A DNA stretch of 64,000 bases from CBDCWT01 sp965223305 (lineage in GTDB: Bacteria > Planctomycetota > Planctomycetia > Pirellulales > Pirellulaceae). The number at the start of each line of letters is the position of its first letter. Positions within the stretch are counted from its first letter, which is position 1. Shown piece after piece: positions 18,368 through 26,134 of this stretch. The DNA lies in NCBI GenBank assembly GCA_965223305.1, contig CBDCWT010000031.1, positions 69,944-133,943 of the forward strand, given 5' to 3'. The translations under genes and the position numbers were made by a program. The notes beneath the pieces are model-generated. The model was not told where the DNA came from. It searched no databases and saw nothing but the letters and a program-made list of their open reading frames with translations.

Positions 18368-18526
18368 CTATGAGTCGGGGAAGGTCTTTCCGTCTTCGAC
18401 TAGGCCGTTTGACGCCCCTCCCAGAGTGGTCGTTTTGATGTCCAACATTGACAGCCTGGGAGTCTCCCAAGGCTTCTTCACTTCGGTTTCCTGGCGGTTC
18501 TGCGGCAGCTGTTTCGAATCTGGCAC
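18368..18526 (-). CDS. Putative lasso peptide precursor (A protein), 52 residues
   Basis: A GTG at 18526 opens a 52-codon ORF ending with TAG at 18368. AAGGAG lies 7 bases upstream and a perfect TATAAT about 50 bases upstream. The leader contains KKPWETPRL, a variant of the lasso recognition motif YxxPxL with Trp for Tyr, and ends KTTTL, giving the conserved Thr at -2. The predicted core is GGASNGLVEDGKTFPDS (17 residues). With Gly1 as the amine donor, Glu9 gives a 9-residue ring and Asp10 a 10-residue one; if processing is one residue later, Glu8 or Asp9 would serve. The last residue is Ser, the known phosphorylation site in paeninodin-type peptides. The ORF directly precedes the cyclase. 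Confidence 0.8.
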   Translation of the reverse strand: MPDSKQLPQNRQETEVKKPWETPRLSMLDIKTTTLGGASNGLVEDGKTFPDS

Positions 18527-18533
18527 TTCTAGA

Positions 18534-18539
18534 CTCCTT
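18534..18539 (-). promoter_or_regulatory. Ribosome binding site of lasso precursor
   Basis: AAGGAG on the minus strand, 7 bases before the GTG at 18526. It is one of the strongest Shine-Dalgarno matches in the window and decides the start. Confidence 0.75.
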
Positions 18540-18573
18540 GGTCCATCGTCATGTTGTCAGCCGAGATTGAATG

Positions 18574-18579
18574 ATTATA
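18574..18579 (-). promoter_or_regulatory. Putative -10 box of precursor/cyclase operon
   Basis: A consensus TATAAT on the minus strand lies about 48 bases upstream of the precursor start, which would give a 5' leader of about 40 bases. The -35 region is a poor match (GTGAAT at 17-base spacing). Confidence 0.45.
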
Positions 18580-18789
18580 GGTGGCTTTTGTCGAGTATTC
18601 ACTAGGCGACCGGCAGAAATCTGCGGAAAAACACGCAGATCGCCTCCTCGGTGCGGGAAAATCGATGACCATCGGCCACGAAAACGCCCGCTAAGCCTCC
18701 CTTGTTGCGGCCCCACATATCATCCAGGCTAGTGATTCAGTATAGTTTATGGCCCCCGGTCAGCAACTCTTTTCTGCCCTGAGGATGCC

Positions 18790-19232
18790 CCCCAAGAAGG
18801 TGGTTGTGCAGCTTTACGCTTCGTGCAGTCCGCCAAACTCTGGCGAGTTCGGCTACACCCCAAATCAGCCGCTGGGCGTTAGCCCACGGTTCCTCAGCGA
18901 AACCGACGCGATAGCGTCCGGGGACGGCTCCCCCCTCTCCGGCCCTTCGGGCCGACTCTCCCCGGGGGGGAGAGTGACGAAAGACGACATCACGTACTAA
19001 CTAAAAGCTGCACGACCTCCAAGAAGGTTGGTTGTGCAGCTTTACGCTTCTTGCAGTCCGCCAAACTCTGGCGAGTTCGGCTACGCTCCAAATCAGCCGC
19101 TGGGCGTTAGCCCACGGTTGCCCAGCGAAACCGACGCGATAGCGTCCGGGGACGGCTCCCCCCTCACCGGCCCTTTGGGCCGACTCTCCCCGGGGGGGAG
19201 AGTGACGAAAGACTCTGGAACCAGCGCCTTTT
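18790..19232. repeat. Two tandem intergenic repeat units
   Basis: Two near-identical units of about 226 bases start at about 18794 and 19021. Each contains GTTGTGCAGCTTTACGCTTC, CCGCCAAACTCTGGCGAGTT, CAGCCGCTGGGCGTTAGCCC, and a hairpin-like CCGGCCC...GGGCCGACTCTCCCC segment. They fill the space between the precursor promoter and the PRMT-like gene. Confidence 0.8.
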
Positions 19233-19342
19233 AGCCCCACTTCCCAACAAATCACGAGGGGCGAGCCTTGGCCCCATTTGGAGCCGCTCAAGCGAGTTCG
19301 CCGGCGAGAAAGGAGTCTGTCGCTCGCGCGCCGCGCTTTACA

Positions 19343-20548
19343 ATGCCTCTTGGAAGCACGACCGGCACGTTCCAAGCCTTCGCAGAAAAAACAGGCATGA
19401 CCGAGACCTACAGCATTTGGCGCTATGGCGAGATGATTTCAGACGCCACGCGGATGGCGGCCTATGAGGCGGCGCTGAAGCGGAGCGTCAGCGAAGCGAG
19501 CGTCGTGCTCGACATCGGCACGGGCACTGGCATTTTCGCCTTGTTGGCCTGCCGGTTCGGTGCCGCCAAGGTCTACGCGATTGAACCGAGTGCTGCGATT
19601 CAGGTGGCCCGCGAGATTGCCGCTGCGAATCACTATTCCGATCGCATCGTCTTCATCCCGGCCGTGTCAACGGACGTGGATCTTCCAGAGCAGGCCGACG
19701 TGATTGTTTCCGATTTGCGTAGCGTCTTGCCGCTCTATGAGCATCATTTTGTCGCGATTGCAGACGCCCGCCGTCGGTTCCTAGCCCCCGGCGGCAGGTT
19801 GATTCCTCAGCAAGACGAGCTGTGGGCAGCGCTGGTCAGGACTCCGGAGCTGTATCGCAAAATCGTCGACCCGTACCTGGACAATCCGTACCAGCTCGAT
19901 ATGCGAGCGCCTCTCCGCTTCATTACCAACGAGTTGCGTAAGGGGTCGCGGTTGACCCCCGCTGACTTGTTCATGGAACCTCAACGATGGAACACACTGG
20001 ACTATCGGCATCTTGAAGGAACCGACGTGCACGGTGATCTCAATTGGATCGCCGCGGCGCCAGCCACGGTATACGGTTTTTGTGTCTGGTTCGACACCGT
20101 TCTGGCGGAAGGCATCGGATTCTCGAACGCACCTGGAGCACCTGATCTCATCTACGGCCGGGCGTTTTTTCCTTGGACCGAGCCAGTCGATCTAGACCTC
20201 GGCGACCAGATCCAAGTTTCGCTCAAAGCGACCTTGGCAGGCGGCGCGTACCTCTGGAGTTGGCGCACACGCGTCGAGAACGAGACCTGCGTGAAGGCGA
20301 CCTTCAATCAGTCGACGTTCCAGCAGTCGCCGCAACCGCTATCGGAACTGAGAAAACGGACGGACGCGTTTGTACCGAAGCTGAATGAAACCGCACAGCT
20401 CCACCGCTACATCCTCGATCACATGGACAAGGGAATTAGCTTGCGGCAGATCGCCCAGCAAGTCACCGACCGTTTTCCGGATCGTTTCGCCAACTGGCAA
20501 GATGCACTCCACGAAGTCGCAGAACTCTCGCAGAAATACAGCTGCTGA
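19343..20548 (+). CDS. PRMT-like methyltransferase with C-terminal PqqD-like domain
   Basis: From the ATG at 19343 the protein has 401 residues; upstream codons of the open frame look repeat-derived. The N-terminal half has a methyltransferase core like protein arginine methyltransferases: YGEMISDATRMAAYEAAL, VVLDIGTGTGIFALLA and YAIEPSAAIQVAREIA; the PRMT double-E loop is replaced by VSDLRS. A beta-barrel-like region follows. The last 75 residues (LHRYILDHMDKGISLRQIAQ onward) resemble the PqqD/RRE winged-helix pattern. The gene lies opposite to and inside the lasso-type cluster, convergent with the B2 gene, so it may modify the lasso peptide or its leader-bound form. Confidence 0.75.
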   Translation: MPLGSTTGTFQAFAEKTGMTETYSIWRYGEMISDATRMAAYEAALKRSVSEASVVLDIGTGTGIFALLACRFGAAKVYAIEPSAAIQVAREIAAANHYSDRIVFIPAVSTDVDLPEQADVIVSDLRSVLPLYEHHFVAIADARRRFLAPGGRLIPQQDELWAALVRTPELYRKIVDPYLDNPYQLDMRAPLRFITNELRKGSRLTPADLFMEPQRWNTLDYRHLEGTDVHGDLNWIAAAPATVYGFCVWFDTVLAEGIGFSNAPGAPDLIYGRAFFPWTEPVDLDLGDQIQVSLKATLAGGAYLWSWRTRVENETCVKATFNQSTFQQSPQPLSELRKRTDAFVPKLNETAQLHRYILDHMDKGISLRQIAQQVTDRFPDRFANWQDALHEVAELSQKYSC

Positions 20549-20551
20549 CGG

Positions 20552-21013
20552 CTACCGGCGCGGAGCCGAAGCGGGGGAAAACCCAAAGGTCGCCACGACC
20601 GAGAGTCGGTCCCGGCCCGAGGCGCCGGTGACAATCGTCTGGCCACTCCGCAGCCAGGCATGTGCAATGACGTCGTGCTGCCCCTCCTTGGCAATTCCCA
20701 AGTAGACGGTCCCATCGATCCTTCGCAGTCGGAGCATGACGCTGGCAGCCAGGGCCTGGCCCAAGCACTCGACTTTCCAAGGCGTGTGGTTGCTGGCGGT
20801 GCGAATTGCACGCTGAATACGTGCGACGACTTCACCGTGGCGATGGTCCGGTGTTTCAGCCGTGACGGCCATATGAGTGCCTAGCCAGGGGGCAATCCGG
20901 CGGAATGGAAAGACGGCCAGCACAGCTCGAGCCACCGCTGTGAAGAAAACGGCTTCGAGCAACAGGCATTGATCGCGGAGTCGCAACCTGCTGAACTTAC
21001 GTAGCCGCTGCAT
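20552..21013 (-). CDS. Lasso peptide biosynthesis B2 protease (transglutaminase-like)
   Basis: A 153-residue protein of the Transglut_core3 / lasso B2 type. Cys83 lies in KVECLGQALAA and His118 in DVIAHAWL, the expected order of the Cys-His-Asp papain-like triad. B2 removes the leader so that the cyclase can join the new N-terminus to a side chain. Its start overlaps the 3' end of the PqqD-like B1 gene by 17 bases, the classic split-B arrangement. Confidence 0.88.
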   Translation of the reverse strand: MQRLRKFSRLRLRDQCLLLEAVFFTAVARAVLAVFPFRRIAPWLGTHMAVTAETPDHRHGEVVARIQRAIRTASNHTPWKVECLGQALAASVMLRLRRIDGTVYLGIAKEGQHDVIAHAWLRSGQTIVTGASGRDRLSVVATFGFSPASAPRR

Positions 21014-21302
21014 CGACCACCTCGATCAGATTCTGTTCTAGCAGTTCCTGGCCAAGCTGAATGATCTCGCGTTCGCATTGGCCTCGGCTGGTATCGAATT
21101 CACCCAGCAACGTCTCGCAAGCGTCGCCAAGCCGGCAAGGTTGTTCAATGAGTTGCCAGAAACGAGCCCCCACTTCGTTAAGCATGTAGTAACTGCCGCG
21201 CTCGATACTCATTATCGCTACTTCACCTTCAACGCTCGAAGACACCTGGTCAGGGCTCTGGCGGACAATCGTATCGATCGAGAGGGTTCGCGAACAGGTC
21301 AT
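20997..21302 (-). CDS. PqqD-family RiPP recognition element (lasso B1)
   Basis: Using the ATG at 21302 the protein has 101 residues (a TTG at 21314 is the alternative). The pattern GEVAIMSIERGSYYMLNEVG, then FWQLIEQPCRLGDACETLL and EREIIQLGQELLEQNLIEVV matches PqqD-type winged-helix RREs that bind the leader peptide. It overlaps the B2 gene, consistent with the two acting as a leader-binding and proteolytic pair. Its presumed ligand is the WxxPxL leader at 18368-18526. Confidence 0.87.
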   Translation of the reverse strand: MTCSRTLSIDTIVRQSPDQVSSSVEGEVAIMSIERGSYYMLNEVGARFWQLIEQPCRLGDACETLLGEFDTSRGQCEREIIQLGQELLEQNLIEVVDAAAT

Positions 21303-21379
21303 GCGTCGTTCCAAGCTGTGGGAGGCGTCGGACTCTCATAGCTCCAACACTCCCGAGATAGGTGGTCCAATCTCCTATT

Positions 21380-23230
21380 CTAGTCCATCCTGCGGCCCGT
21401 AGCGGTAGAAAAGTCGGTATCAAAGCCCTCGCCGGCCATCAGCGCGCGAAAACGACCGTCCCGCCCAGCCAGCTCGTCGAACGTGCCCATCTCGGCGATT
21501 CGCCCGGCATCGAGCACGACGATCCGATCCGCCGTCTGCACCGCCGATAGTCGATGGGCGATGATAATCACGGTCAGCTCGCCGTGCAGTTTGCGGATCG
21601 CGCTTTGAATGGCATGCTGGTTCTCTGCATCAAGCGCGCTTGTCGCTTCGTCCATAATGAGGACCTCCGGACGGCGCAAGAGTGCGCGTGCCAAAGCGAT
21701 TCGCTGACGTTCTCCGCCCGACAAACGGACGCCGCGATCTCCTACAACCGTCTCAATGCCCTGTGGGAATGCCTCGGTAAACCCGTCTGCCGATGCAAGC
21801 TGCAGAGCCTCCTGGAGATCGGTGGCCGAAGCAGAGGGCAGCGCCCACAACAGATTCCGGCGAATCGTATCATGCAGCAAAAAAGTGGACTGGGGTACAT
21901 AGCCGATCTGATCGCGCCAGGCTGCCAGCCTCTCGCCATCCAGCCGTACCCCGTCCAGCAGCACCTCGCCCGAGGCGGGAGGCAGCAGGCCCAACAACAA
22001 ATCGGCCAGAGTGCTCTTCCCGGCGCCGGACGGTCCCACAATCGCCAGAGTACTGCGCGCAGGGATAGTGAGGTCGATGTCTTGCAGCGCCCAGGTGGTC
22101 TCGTCTGGATATCGATACGACACGCCACGTAACTCGATAGCCTGTTGGAACTGCAGCTTTTCGGCGGTTGTGCCCACCGGACTCGGTCCCTCTGACGCCT
22201 CGCAACGTTGTTGTAGATCGAACGCGGATTCCAACGCAGGCAGTACGTTGAGGATTTGCTGATAGCAGACGTGCATATTTCGCAGTTTGGGAATCAACCG
22301 AGAGAAGATGAAGATCAACAGACTCAGTTCACCTAAAGGGACTCGCAACCAGGCTTTGGCAGCGTACAGGAGTCCTGCGAGCATCGCGGCCGAGCCGGCT
22401 GTGTATGCGAATCGAGTGTTCTCGACCGTCTGCGTGTAGCTCATTCGCGTTTGCACAACTTCGTCAGTGGCGCGATCGAAGGCGTCTATATGCAGCTGGT
22501 CCGCGCCCATACTCTTGACTTCTTTCATACCAGCCAGATGTTCGGTGACTTGAGAGTAGAACGACTCGGTCAAGGCCGTGACTCGTTCTCCCGCTCTCAA
22601 GGCCGAGACGTTCTGGCTGCCGAGGACTCGCCAGAGCACCAGAAAGCACCCCAGGCAAATCAGCGACATCGACGGTGAGAGTGTAATCGCCAGACCGATG
22701 TGCACCACGACCACGAACACTGCACTCACCAGTCGCAGCAAATAGAAGGTACCGCCGGAGACTCGATCTAGATTGCTGGTCAATGCGTGAGTGAAGTCCG
22801 AACCACGAGACTGGATGAAGAAATCCCATTGGCACCGCGTGATGGCGGTAAAGAGACGGTCCTGCAGCTGCTTGGTAAAAGCACACTCGAGCTGGCTTTG
22901 AACTACCTGTAGCCATCGATTCAACAGCGCTGAAATCAACACGATTCCCACAAAGGAGATCAGCACGACACCTAACGAAAGCGAAAGTCCCAGAGCACTG
23001 AGTGCCGTCGTCAGCTGTGCCGAGAAGCCGCTGGCCAGTTCGTTCTGCAGCTCACCGATTCCCACTAATTCGAGCAACGGGACCAGCATCAAGACGCTGA
23101 CCCCGCCGGACAGACCGACGAGCCAGGCCAGCCCTAGATAGAGAACGACTCGGCGACCCTGCGTCTTCAGGAGCAGCGTCAGGTAGGCCTTGGCGGTATG
23201 TAGTGCTTTGTGCCGCGGAGGAGTCATCAA
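21380..23230 (-). CDS. ABC exporter with fused membrane and ATPase domains (lasso D)
   Basis: This 616-residue half-transporter has an N-terminal six-helix ABC membrane domain (hydrophobic segments such as VVLYLGLAWLVGLSGGVSVL and VVLISFVGIVLISAL). The C-terminal ATPase has Walker A GPSGAGKST, the signature LSGGERQRIALARALL, Walker B VLIMDEATSALD and the H-loop IIIAHRLS. It has no peptidase domain. The gene lies 77 bases upstream of B1 in the same direction. In lasso clusters such an exporter secretes the mature peptide and gives self-protection. Confidence 0.9.
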   Translation of the reverse strand: MMTPPRHKALHTAKAYLTLLLKTQGRRVVLYLGLAWLVGLSGGVSVLMLVPLLELVGIGELQNELASGFSAQLTTALSALGLSLSLGVVLISFVGIVLISALLNRWLQVVQSQLECAFTKQLQDRLFTAITRCQWDFFIQSRGSDFTHALTSNLDRVSGGTFYLLRLVSAVFVVVVHIGLAITLSPSMSLICLGCFLVLWRVLGSQNVSALRAGERVTALTESFYSQVTEHLAGMKEVKSMGADQLHIDAFDRATDEVVQTRMSYTQTVENTRFAYTAGSAAMLAGLLYAAKAWLRVPLGELSLLIFIFSRLIPKLRNMHVCYQQILNVLPALESAFDLQQRCEASEGPSPVGTTAEKLQFQQAIELRGVSYRYPDETTWALQDIDLTIPARSTLAIVGPSGAGKSTLADLLLGLLPPASGEVLLDGVRLDGERLAAWRDQIGYVPQSTFLLHDTIRRNLLWALPSASATDLQEALQLASADGFTEAFPQGIETVVGDRGVRLSGGERQRIALARALLRRPEVLIMDEATSALDAENQHAIQSAIRKLHGELTVIIIAHRLSAVQTADRIVVLDAGRIAEMGTFDELAGRDGRFRALMAGEGFDTDFSTATGRRMD

Positions 23231-23321
23231 CTCTTTCGTCTGTCAGCCTTCGAGTTACGCGTTCGCATCAATCATAATCCGAGGCGTGAGTTTTCACATG
23301 GCACGCGCGCCCTAATCGAAA

Positions 23322-23397
23322 CCCGAAGCGTAAGCGAGGGAGAGTTGGTGTACCGACGCAAATGACTCCCTCGCTTACGCTTCGGGTTCCGATCGAG
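23322..23397. repeat. GAAGCG hairpin repeat, copy 2
   Basis: Inverted repeat with the arms CCCGAAGCGTAAGCGAGGG and CCCTCGCTTACGCTTCGGG, both nearly perfect, around a GAGTTGGTGTACCGACGC centre. It lies between the exporter and kinase genes and could act as a transcription attenuator or mRNA stabiliser. Confidence 0.8.
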
Positions 23398-23518
23398 CTA
23401 GAAGCGCAACTTCAAAACTAACGCTTCGCGCTTACGAAGTACCCGGCGAATTCGCCAACCGCCAAAACAGTGAAAAGCACAACTTCAAAACTCACCCTTC
23501 GCACTTACGAAACAACGC

Positions 23519-24481
23519 CTACCTGGACTGAGCGGCGACTTGCGCTAGCTCGTCGTCGAGTAGCTCTGCCGTTCGGTCGAGCTGTGATAGATCCCAGGGC
23601 CGCGACAACCGCAGCACGGCGAGATCCGACAGAGCCTCGACACAGGTATGAAAGTGCCGCTCTCGGAGGCCGAGTCCCTTCAGGAACTCGTACCGATAAG
23701 TGTTGTTCAATAGCGACTCCAAGCTCCGTGAGTCGTCTAGCTGTTCGATATCTACTTGATCGTTGCTGGGGTCGGAAGATCTCTCGAGAACATAGAGCCG
23801 TCGCAGCGGGAGAGGTCGTTCGGGCTGGTACCTGGTCGGAAGCTCGAACTTGTCGCATTTGTTGACAACCCGCGGGATTCCATCGGGAGACACGCCGAGC
23901 GATGCAAGGGCGTCGATCCAAATCTTGACTCGCGGGAACCCGGGCCATACTACCGGTCCCTGGCCGGGGGCGATCGCTAACGGACACATATCGTCACAAA
24001 TCACGTCATAGCCGAGTTTGCCGCAGAAAGCAGCCAACGTCGACTTGCCAGCCCCTGAAGCGCCGGTAAAGGCAACACACCCCTCACCAACTCGAATCGC
24101 GCTGGCATGCAACGGCATCATTCCCCGCTGCTGCAACAACGCCCCGAAGGCCGATCCCATCAAGTAAACTCGTGTACGGTCCAGCGAGACAGATGGCTCC
24201 TGCTCGACTACGATGTCGCTGCCGCGGCGGATCAAGTACTTGCCGACGCCGGCAACCGACAGCAAGATCTCGCCAGGCTTCGCCTCGTATCGTATGCCGT
24301 GCAGCTCACCCTGATCTGCAGCTTCTGATAGTCGATCGGGCACATCACCAAGACGAACTCGTAGCAATGGCACCGACTGAGGGTCTGCCTCCGCCACGCC
24401 GTACAGCTCCAATTCGGACGAGAATACCAGACCAAACGATTGGTAGAGGAACAATTTGCGTTCGGATGGCCGTTCAAACAT
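23519..24481 (-). CDS. HPr-kinase-like protein (lasso-peptide kinase, PadeK type)
   Basis: A 320-residue protein with Walker A GASGAGKST (about residues 140-148), preceded by LHASAIRVGEGCVAF and followed by LGYDVICDDMCPLAI; this is the HPr kinase/phosphorylase C-terminal fold. In the paeninodin system a homologous kinase phosphorylates the C-terminal Ser of the lasso precursor. The precursor here also ends in Ser, which fits. The start overlaps the end of the repaired nucleotidyltransferase reading. A true HPr kinase role in sugar regulation is less likely given the neighbours. Confidence 0.82.
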   Translation of the reverse strand: MFERPSERKLFLYQSFGLVFSSELELYGVAEADPQSVPLLRVRLGDVPDRLSEAADQGELHGIRYEAKPGEILLSVAGVGKYLIRRGSDIVVEQEPSVSLDRTRVYLMGSAFGALLQQRGMMPLHASAIRVGEGCVAFTGASGAGKSTLAAFCGKLGYDVICDDMCPLAIAPGQGPVVWPGFPRVKIWIDALASLGVSPDGIPRVVNKCDKFELPTRYQPERPLPLRRLYVLERSSDPSNDQVDIEQLDDSRSLESLLNNTYRYEFLKGLGLRERHFHTCVEALSDLAVLRLSRPWDLSQLDRTAELLDDELAQVAAQSR

Positions 24482-25675
24482 GGCGATTCATGCGCGGTAG
24501 CAAGGAGGTCATCGTTCTGGACGCAATGTAACGCCATCGACTCACGTAGGGTCGAATCCGGCCTTCGTGCAAGAGGTCACGCTGCTTCGGGCGGATAAAT
24601 CGTAGCAGGCTATTCAGCAGCGGCTGAATTCTTCCGGAGAAACGGTATCGCCACAGGCCATCGGCCAGCACGCTCAAGAGCGGTAGCGCCTCATCGGGCC
24701 CGGAGCACCCGTTCCATCTGGTCGACCGTCGAACGCAGCTTGCGTCGCCATGTTGTCTCGATCGGTGCGGGAAGGCGCATCGAGGAGCTGCAGTCGCTCC
24801 AATAGTAGTAGACCGCTGACGACGTAGCGATGAGTCTTCGACCGCTCAGCCTCAGACAGCAAGAGAGGCCACTCTTCAGCTGGAACCCGCTGTGCGGCTG
24901 CCGCCAGATCGCAGAGCCAAGACAGCCTCATCCAACGATGGTTGCCGCCATGAAAGGCGAGGTAACAGACGAGCTCTCGGGTCGGCATGGTCAAAATCCG
25001 TTGCCCTGAAATCGTGAGGTACGCACCACTAAACTGGTTTTCCAGTACGGTAGCGAATAAGGCCTCATCGTTGGATAGACGCCAATGCAGGTCCACGTGT
25101 AGCGGGGCGGCATCGCTGCGGGTCATTTCACACGACTTGGAATCAACCAATACTCGATTTCGCTGACCCGCCGACATCCTGGCCAGCTCAACACCGCAAG
25201 CTTGATATCCCAGCTCGTCCAACAGCGTGATCGCCGTAAGCAGGTCGTCCGGTTGGATGAGCACGTCGAGGTCGATGAACTGCCGCCGCTGAAGTCCACC
25301 ATACAGCTCCATGGCCAGTGCCGGCCCCTTAAAGGCAACCACCGGTATCGCCCGGCTCTCGAACAGGCGGGCGATGCGCACCAGCTCTGCAGCCAACCTG
25401 AGATTGCCTGCAACGATTTGTGTCTGTAGTTCCGCGATCTGCTGTATCACTGACGAGGGCACGTTGGCAGTGCCCCGCCGCAGCACTTCGTGCAGCTGTG
25501 GGATCACGCGATGCCGGACCGCCAATCGGATGAAGGCGTCCCAATCAACGTCTTCGGCAATTACAACCTGCCCATCCGCCGCTTTGCCTAGAAACTGGCG
25601 GATGCACGAAGCCAGTAGTTCGAATTCTCTGCAATAGCAGAAGGTGAGACGCGCCTTGCCAAACATAGGAATCAC
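24474..25675 (-). CDS. Nucleotidyltransferase-family protein (PadeN type), frameshifted C-terminus
   Basis: The intact frame runs 25675-24674 (333 residues). It contains KGPALAMELYGGLQ then QFIDLDVLIQP, the DxD signature of the NTP_transf_5 family found with kinases in lasso clusters. Its last 25 codons look out of frame. One base fewer near 24776 restores APIETTWRRKLRSTVDQM, and one fewer near 24692 leads into the frame of SVLADGLWRYRF ... RFIRPKQRDLL, which ends at 24474, overlapping the kinase start. So the gene probably once spanned 25675-24474, with two single-base insertions here. PadeN-type proteins are reported to extend phosphorylation of lasso peptides. Confidence 0.75.
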
Positions 25676-26134
25676 GAGCCGTGAAGAGCGTTACCATTCA
25701 TTGTACATCGCTGATACAGCCAATTCAGGTCGTGGTCGGAACCCGCATCTTCGCCGCGCCGCGAAGTAACCCCTGTACCGGTTGTGCGATTTGTACGACA
25801 CCGGCGGAGCAAGCTCTGGGCGAGCTGGCGGAGTTTTTCCTGGTCGTGTCCCGCAATCGTCAGAAGTGCCCAGGCAAGCTCCCGACTCACTCGGCCCAAA
25901 ACGTAGAGTCTTGAAGTCGCGCTGTTCTTTCGTTTTGGCAGGGATAGGTCGAATTCGTCGCGTTCCTAACCCGAAGCGTTAGCGAGGGGGAGTTGGCGTA
26001 CCAACCCAGGTGATTCCCTCGCTTACGCTTCGCGCTTCCGATTGAGCCGAAGGGGACATCAAAACTGACGCTTCGCGCTTCCGATTGGCCAACAGCGCAA
26101 CTTCAAAGAGCGCAAGAGAGACTTGACCGCGCGG
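25676..26134. other. Intergenic stretch upstream of lasso-cluster operon
   Basis: Holds a possible short minus-strand frame (25899-25672, TTG start, no homology recognised) and one GAAGCG repeat. The operon promoter probably lies here; none is clear. Confidence 0.4.
25970..26046. repeat. GAAGCG hairpin repeat, copy 3
   Basis: Left arm CCCGAAGCGTTAGCGAGGG, right arm CCCTCGCTTACGCTTCGCG, with a GAGTTGGCGTACCAACCC centre. It is followed by further GACGCTTCGCGCTTCCGATT fragments. Confidence 0.75.

Noticed and set aside
18297..18605. Plus-strand 102-codon ORF
   Set aside because: Opposite strand of the precursor with no ribosome site or motif.
20385..20705. Plus-strand 106-codon ORF
   Set aside because: Shadow of the 3' ends of the PRMT-like and B2 genes.
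25672..25899. Minus-strand 75-codon ORF overlapping the nucleotidyltransferase start
   Set aside because: TTG start without ribosome site and no family; probably 5' leader.
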